From: Rhynochetos jubatus
Lineage: Eukaryota; Chordata; Aves; Eurypygiformes; Rhynochetidae
Assembly (NCBI GenBank): GCA_027574665.1
Contig: CM050690.1
Location: forward strand, 72,335,433-72,399,432
Direction of reading: 5' to 3'
Length of the DNA: 64,000 nt
Shown: positions 58,301 through 64,000 of the stretch, piece after piece
Position numbering within the stretch: position 1 is the stretch's first letter
Layout: each line of letters opens with the position of its first letter
The notes under the pieces: model-generated
What the model saw: only the letters and a program-made list of their open reading frames with translations
Told to the model about the DNA's origin: nothing
Database searches by the model: none
Translations under genes and position numbers: made by a program

Positions 58301-59099
58301 ATATTTTTCAAATATGGCTTGGTAGTGCAAAATAAATTGCAGGTAAGAATGTTGCGACACAGTGCATTAGGACCTCCTAGGTGGAGAACCAACAAGCCAA
58401 GAGGTCCTCACTACTACCAGCACTCAGTCGTGTAGAAGGGAACAATACCTGTAAAATCATGTGCTGAAATGTGCCTTGTTTGCTATCCTTTTCATTCAAA
58501 TTTTTGTTTTGTCTATATCAGCTTTGCAATTGTTAAAAAAAAAAATTAATTAGCTTAAAATTCAATTATATTAATTCTTAATTTGATTCACACTGAGCTT
58601 GTTAGTTTAGGTTCATTAGATAAAGAATCAGAACTGAAATTAGTTATGAAAAAAAATATTTGTTTGAAATTACACCATTCAATTTGTGTAAACACCTGAG
58701 TTTCTAGCCAGAAAGGTGACTGTCAAATATAAGGAACCTCATAGTACACCTCATCCTAATAAAAATGAAATTGATCACTAAATTAAAAATTCTTATTAAC
58801 ATACAAGTGATCCTAATTTGCCCACTTTTGTAATAAAACCCAGAAAAATGAGCAAATCAATAATATAATTAGCAACTTTTAAAAAATGAAAATTAGGATG
58901 GCCTTTGAGTCCCCTGAGGAAAGAACATAAACAAAAAAAACTATAAATTAGCAGTTGCTAACAAATATCCAATCAGTTAACACTTAAAATGCTATAAGGA
59001 TAAAACCCAAACATTGTTAAAATGCCATGATAGTGTAGCAGAAAAGTGAAGATAATTGTAACAGCCTGAACAGTGCATTCTGGCAGTAGCAAGGGAGAA
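55301..59099. other. Intergenic DNA, becoming strongly AT-rich after 58500
   Basis: No gene or RNA recognised. 58530-58620 is almost pure A/T. Confidence 0.5.
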
Positions 59100-60240
59100 T
59101 ATAATATTTCTTTGTTAATTAAATCTAGGAATTAAAGAAAATGCAAGTGATACTGAGACATTTTTGCCAACAGAAAGAACAGGGAATTGAAAGTAGGTGC
59201 AAGGTGAATTTTAACAATGATACTACTAAAGAGAAATGTAAGAATTGTTAATAGTGCTTTAAAAGAAGTGTTAAATGGATAGCTTTATATTCTGGGGAAA
59301 TAATCATAGAATTATAGAATAGTTTGGACTGGAAGGGACCTTAAAGAACATCCGGTTCCAACCCCCCTGCCATGGGCAGGGACACCCTCCACTAGACCAG
59401 GTTGCTCAAAGCCTCATCCAGCCTGGCCTTGGACACTTCCAGGGATGGGGCATCCACAGCTTCTCTGGGCAAATAGGTAAATATTATCATACAGGACAAA
59501 GATTAAATACTTCCCACTAACACTGTACTTTAAGAAAAATTTAAACAGCAGTAGTAAAGCTAAGTAATTTGTATCAGTAAACCAGGATAATTTGAGTACA
59601 GGTTTTTAAAAGAGCTTTTTGGAACCTCTTTTTAATTTCCAGTTATGATTCTCAATAAATCTTGGGAGTTCTGAAGAATAGGAAAAAAGCTAATATAATA
59701 ACTATATTAAAAGCAGCTGAAAGGGATGACCCAGGTAAATTGCATTCCTGTCATTTTGACTGCAATCTTCAGCAAAAAATCCAAGTGGCTATATAGAACT
59801 AAATTAATATTTACTACTCAGAAAAGACATTTCCAGAAAACAGATCTTGTAATGTTACTGTGGTATCTCTTCTTTATGCAAATGCTTATTTGACAAAAGT
59901 ACCAGTGATGCTATATGCTTAAGCTTTGGTTTGGCATTTGACCTGGTACAGCAAAACTTTTTAATTAAAAAAAATAGAAAGATAAAAAAACGCAGAATGT
60001 CACAAGGTAAGAGAAATGTGAATAATTAGCAGGCCTCAACCTCAGAAGAGGAATGATCAGCAAACACTTGTGTGATTGATTCAAATCCTTGGGGAACCAT
60101 TTTGTCTGTCTGCTGTTCTTGTCAGTGATCTTGAAGAAGCTATACCGAATGATGACCAAGTTACAATAGCAAATGATGCAAGAATTGGGAGTGTGGGAAA
60201 CAATGAAGGCTAAAGTCACTTAATAAAGTGATTTGGAGTG
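59100..60240 (+). mobile_element. Decayed LINE (ancient CR1-type) reverse-transcriptase segment, interrupted by a younger CR1
   Basis: The best-preserved part, 59640-60240, follows the order of an old amniote CR1 ORF2. It has aggaaaaaagctaatataat, gatgacccaggtaaattgc, gaaaacagatcttgtaatg and gcatttgacctggtac. A frame at about 60124-60210 then reads SDLEEAIPNDD, IANDARIGSV and NNEG, equivalent to NDLEE, FADDTKIG and NNEE. The catalytic D-D is lost. The region left of 59640 is assigned by continuity only. A younger CR1 at 59302-59472 splits it. Confidence 0.6.
59302..59472 (-). mobile_element. Young short CR1 insertion
   Basis: The + strand starts atcatagaattatagaatag and runs through caacccccctgccatgggc to gcatccacagcttctctgggc. 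It is a 171-bp 3' end in reverse with few changes, set in AT-rich DNA. Confidence 0.92.
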
Positions 60241-60281
60241 CTTGGTAAAAAGGGTGCACCTAAAAAAATTCTATAATTACA

Positions 60282-60762
60282 TGGGGCCCCCAACATCAGA
60301 AGGACATGGACCTGTTGGAGCGAGTCCAGAGGAGGCCACAAAGATGCTCTGAGGGCTGGAGCCCCTCTGCCATGGGGACAGGCTGGGAGAGTTGGGGGTG
60401 TTCAGCCTGGAGAAGAGAAGGCTGTAGGGAGACCTTACAGCACCTTCCAGTACCTGAGGGGGCTACAAGGAAGCTGGGGGGGGGGGACTTTTTACAAGGG
60501 CTTGTAGTGACAGGGCAAGGGGTAATGGGTTTAAACTGAAAGAGGGGAGATTTAGAATAAATTCTTCCCGGAGAGGGTGGTGAGGCACTGGAACAGGTTG
60601 CCCAGAGGAGCTGTGGATGCCCCATCCCTGGAAGTGTCCAAGGCCAGGCTGGATGAGGCTTTGAGCAACCTGGTCTAGCGGAGGGTGTCCTTGCCCATGG
60701 CAGGGGGGTTGGGACTGGATGAGGTCCCTTCCAACCCAAACCGTTCTGTGATTCTATGATTT
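60282..60762 (+). mobile_element. CR1 LINE 3' fragment
   Basis: Starts in the end of ORF2 (MDLLERVQRRP at 60306), passes ggttgcccagaggagctgtg and catggcaggggggttggga, and ends ccgttctgtgattctatgat. A G9 run lies at 60478-60486. Confidence 0.92.
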
Positions 60763-61200
60763 TAGTTATACCTTAAACATGTATTTTATATATGTTTATA
60801 CCTATATGTATCTTGATATGGCTCAATGCAGTATCCTAGCTGTGGACTAAAAGGTTCCAGCCATCCCTGCATCATGAACACCTTTATCCTGCAATAAAAT
60901 CCGCTACCTGCAAACATACATGGATTTAGCCTTGGCAAGTTTTGGGGGTTTTTTTGAGTTTTTCCTGTGCCACGTTCAGAAGGGCAAAAGGTTTGAAACG
61001 ACACCCATGGAGAGCAGAGCCGGGGGACTCCGTCTCCCCAGGCTGAGGTCCGGGCTGCTGAGGGCTCACCTGAGCTTAGCCCGAACGTGTGTACAGAGCT
61101 GTATCTAGGGACAGAGGTTCCCGGGGGGCCTGCACTAGCAACCGGGCACGGTCTTGTGGCTACAAAGGCAAGGCAGCAGGCTTAAAAGGACAAACCGATT
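60763..61200. other. Short AT-rich to GC-rich transition ahead of GOLPH3
   Basis: Nothing recognised. GC content climbs from about 61000 into the CpG island. Confidence 0.6.
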
Positions 61201-61411
61201 AATGCAGGAGTGTCTAACCCCACCGCAGCGGGCCCCGGCCGCCCGCCCCGCCCGGCGCGCTGTAGCAACTCCCGCCACAGCCCCCGCTAACGGCCACTAA
61301 CTGCCTCCGCCAGCCGGCGCGAGCGGCGCCCCGCCCCCTGCCCGCGGCCCTTTCCGGTGCCCCGCCCCGCCCCGGCCGGCGCTGCCACATCCTCCGCTGA
61401 CATCAGCCTGC

Positions 61412-61422
61412 GCCGCCATATT
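61412..61422 (-). promoter_or_regulatory. YY1-type site ahead of GOLPH3
   Basis: GCCGCCATATT is the exact reverse complement of the consensus AANATGGCGGC. YY1 sites of this kind often sit at or just after the start of housekeeping transcripts. Confidence 0.6.
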
Positions 61423-61518
61423 GGAGGAGAAGCCGCCTCCGCCAGCTCGGCCGCCGCAGGGGGGGACGTCGGCCCCCGCCGCCTCCGCCTCCCCCGCCGT
61501 GGCCGAGCCCCGCTCCCC

Positions 61519-61557
61519 ATGACTTCCCCCGGCCGGCCGGTGCTCCGGTGCGGATAG
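61519..61557 (+). other. Upstream ORF in the GOLPH3 5' UTR
   Basis: Twelve codons (MTSPGRPVLRCG) and a TAG, ending 110 bases before the GOLPH3 ATG. Its first codons, atgacttccc, repeat exactly the first ten bases of the main ORF. It counts as a uORF only if transcription begins upstream of 61519. Confidence 0.5.
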
Positions 61558-61667
61558 GGCGGAGGCGGAAGCGGTTCCCGTCCCTTCTCCTCCCACCCGC
61601 CGTTACCCCGAGCTGTCGCCGAGCCCCTCTCCCCGCGGCGGGTCTCTGCCCTCCGCCGCCTGCAGCC

Positions 61668-61880
61668 ATGACTTCCCTGACCCAGCGCAGCTCCGGCCTG
61701 GTGCAGCGCCGGACCGAGGCCTCTCGCAGCGCCGCCGCCGACAAGGAACGGGGAGCGGGGGGCGGCCCGGAGGATGAAAGCCGCCGGGACGAGTCCGGTG
61801 ACGACGAGAAGGGCGACTCCAAGGAAACGCGGCTCACCCTCATGGAGGAGGTGCTGCTCCTGGGCCTCAAGGACCGTGAG
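61668..61880 (+). CDS. GOLPH3: GOLPH3 coding exon 1 (gene continues beyond the window)
   Basis: 71 codons from ATG to the donor gtgcgg, ending on a codon boundary after LGLKDRE. The start MTSLTQRSSGLVQRRTEAS and the end KGDSKETRLTLMEEV are as in other vertebrate GOLPH3 proteins. The middle is the variable Gly/Glu/Asp-rich N-terminal region. Family knowledge: GOLPH3 binds PI4P on trans-Golgi membranes, links them to MYO18A and actin, and sorts glycosyltransferases for retention. The PI4P-binding domain starts at the end of this exon, so most of it is outside the window. The next exon should begin G-Y-T-S-F-W and was not found before 64000. Confidence 0.95.
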
Positions 61881-64000
61881 GTGCGGCCGGGGCCGTGGCG
61901 GCGGGGCTGGGGCGGGCCGAGGTGAGGGGCGCTGGGCAGGGGATGGCTGAGGAGGCCCGGTGGCGCGGGAGGAGCGTGAACGGGGGCGCCTGAGGGGACA
62001 CCGGTTATTCGGGGGCTTACGGAGGGCGTCGATGGGAAAGGGGAGCCGAAGTGGTGCCAAGGTGTGGGTGGGATGGGTGCGAGGGCGCTGCTGGGTGAGC
62101 GTCGCTGGCCGTGTGGGGCAGCGGCGTTGCTGGGATTAAGGGAGCATGCTGGAGCTTGGAGGATGTGGGGAGGGTGCTTGGGTGTTGGGGGAGGTAGCCT
62201 GACAGAGGGTTTGGGTTGCCCCTGGGATGCGGGGTTCGCAGAGGGATTGTCATATTTGTGGCATCTCCAGGAAGGCAGCAGAGGGGTTGGGGCGAGGTGG
62301 GGACCTGGAGGTGAGGGCCAGGGCCTCTAGTCAGCGTTGGTGGTTGGCTTGGAGCCCAGGGTAGATCTGTGATACTTACACTCCTTCTACAGTTTACCCA
62401 GGGGTTTAATGCGGAATAGTTGCCTACTCCCGCTATGTTGTCAGTTGCAACTCTGCAGTTCTTAAGGGGTTCTTGGGTGATTTAGGATGCTTAGCAGCTC
62501 TTTCTACTAAGACTTCCCGAATTAAAGCATGTAAAAAATGTCTTAAAACTGGGGGAGATACGTGTGACGAGTATGGGCCTTGGGTAACGAGATGTATGTC
62601 AAGGAGGAAATGGCATTATGTAATAATTCCATGGTTTTACTGAATTTATAGCATAATTGTTTGTCATGATACTGTGAATAACAGTCATTAAGGAAGGTGT
62701 ACTTCTACCAGTCTGTCAGATTTTTGCTTCATTTGAAAGAAGTAATCAATATAAAAAGCATGCACACTGCAGAAAGACAGTCCTGTTGGGGAAACGGTTT
62801 AGTTTGATGTGGTGTATGGTGAAGCCTAATACACCTTTATTTTAGGTATGAGTTATGTTATAAATTTACTTAAGCAACTTGCCTTTTTTATTTTTCACCA
62901 CAGTGGTAAGTAAATTAATGAAGCCAGTCCATTGACATAGGTGGAAGTCTCTTACAACTGTGTGTCCCCATGGGGAAGGAAGCTGCTGTTTTTTATTCTT
63001 TGACAGTGTGTTGCATCTAAAATGAATCTGCCAGTTGATAATGAGTAGGTTAAAGAGTAGTTTTCCTGGTTAACAATTGTTTTTTTTTAATGCATGTGTG
63101 TATGTCTGTATATATACCTGCTACAATAATGTATTTTATTTCTCAGGTTATGTATTTTAGGCCATATTCTTGTATTCCCGTTTTTTCAGGTGGACCTTGC
63201 CATGGCATCCTGATCAGATATTCACAGTGATGTGTGCTGTCACTTGTTGAATTGAATGCATGTGGATATGCACATTTCTCTTTCTACACACCTGAATATT
63301 TGTGGGGAAAGTAAGTTAGATGTGACAAGACAGGTACCTGACAGGATTGCCTAGGAGGTCTTGCCTTGAGGAAGGTGGGGTAACTTGAGTTATCGTTCAG
63401 CTCTTTTTTTTTCCCCAGGATTGTGTGCTAAGTCTTCTGAAATTTGTGGGCCTTAGACTATAAAGATTTCAAGGTAGGGAGCCTTCTGCCTCCTAAGTTT
63501 TTCTGGTATATCAAAAGTTATTAGCTAACATTGGGCCTAAAAACCCATCTTTGCACTGGCGTGTATCAAAATTATAAATCATCTAACTTTGCTAAGTGCA
63601 GCAGTGGCACACACTACAGATAATCTAATATTCCTTTGTGTGGGGGAAAAAGGAACTGAGTGATTACAGTGAGTGGCATGGATATCCGTAACTCCCTTGG
63701 GATTTTGTACATGACTTTAGTCAAAAAGAATGATAATGTCATCACTAGAGTTAGGGGGCTTATGTGCAGAAACCAGCATTCACCATTTCTGAGGTTTGTT
63801 AGGCATGAATCACTAGGGTTGATATTTTGGTTTTGGGTCTGTTTGTACCCCTGCGTACAAGTGAAACTCTGTAAACTGGTTTGTCACCTTTTTTTTGCTT
63901 TCAAAACTGGAAATAAAACCACGGAGTTATTTTCAAAGATTAATTTTTTTTGTTCTCTATACTCATGATAAATAAGCACCTGGAACTGCTTTTTATAAAG
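61881..64000 (+). other. GOLPH3 intron 1 (5' part)
   Basis: CpG-rich for the first 50-100 bases, then ordinary sequence. No exon, repeat family or RNA gene recognised up to the window edge. Confidence 0.75.

Larger units (their letters stand above)
61200..61667 (+). promoter_or_regulatory. GOLPH3: GOLPH3 CpG-island promoter and 5' UTR
   Basis: Dense CpG, C-rich GC boxes (ccgcccgccccgcccgg near 61240 and ccccgccccgccccggc near 61360) and an ETS-like tttccggtg at 61350. No TATA box. The transcription start is inferred to lie between about 61380 and 61500. A YY1 match (61412-61422) and a short uORF (61519-61557) lie inside. Confidence 0.75.

Noticed and set aside
61287-62253. Minus-strand ORFs (257, 155 and 78 codons) over GOLPH3 exon 1
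   Set aside because: Composition-driven frames antisense to a well-supported exon; no recognisable domain or conserved motif.
61881-64000. GOLPH3 exon 2
   Set aside because: No acceptor followed by the expected G-Y-T-S-F-W sequence; the T-rich tract and ccccag near 63417 lead into stops.
1-64000. CRISPR arrays, tRNA or rRNA genes, bacterial operons
   Set aside because: No regularly spaced repeats, no recognisable tRNA or rRNA sequence, and gene structure is eukaryotic.

Overview
This is vertebrate, almost certainly bird, nuclear DNA. It has split genes with GT-AG introns, two CpG-island promoters, several CR1 LINE copies ending in the ATTCTATGATT-type tail, and LTR elements of avian endogenous-retrovirus type. 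No bacterial-style operon, CRISPR array, tRNA or rRNA was recognised.

Two protein-coding genes are supported, both on the + strand. The first is a complete MTMR12 (the 3-PAP myotubularin pseudophosphatase). It has sixteen coding exons from 8643 to 39486, every exon junction keeps the reading frame, and the product is 737 residues. The second is GOLPH3, of which only coding exon 1 (61668-61880) lies in the window; the gene continues past the right edge. The tandem order MTMR12 then GOLPH3 matches the conserved vertebrate block ZFR-MTMR12-GOLPH3 (human 5p13.3, bird chromosome Z). ZFR itself was not recognised in the left flank.

Layout: 1-8000 is flanking DNA with a CR1 tail at the very edge, three long poly-T tracts and one strong hairpin. 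8000-9080 is the MTMR12 CpG island with promoter and exon 1. 8703-38910 holds the MTMR12 introns, which carry few repeats: one old CR1, one probable ancient CR1-like fragment and one ERVL-like solo LTR. 39487 to about 41675 is the MTMR12 3' UTR. 41700-61200 is a repeat-dense spacer with two GC-rich LTR-type repeats, two further solo LTRs (one with a clear 5-bp target-site duplication), five CR1 fragments, and a decayed LINE reverse-transcriptase segment invaded by a younger CR1. 61200-61930 is the GOLPH3 CpG island with exon 1, and 61881-64000 is GOLPH3 intron 1.

The two proteins act in phosphoinositide biology: MTMR12 is a catalytically dead partner of PI3P/PI(3,5)P2 phosphatases, and GOLPH3 is a PI4P-binding Golgi protein. 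Their neighbourhood is inherited synteny, not an operon. I found no convincing undescribed biological system. The observations most worth checking are a possible in-frame alternative MTMR12 first exon, two perfect 14-bp-stem hairpins, the nested LINE structure, an unexplained GC-rich ORF wedged between LTR elements, and a uORF and YY1 site ahead of GOLPH3.
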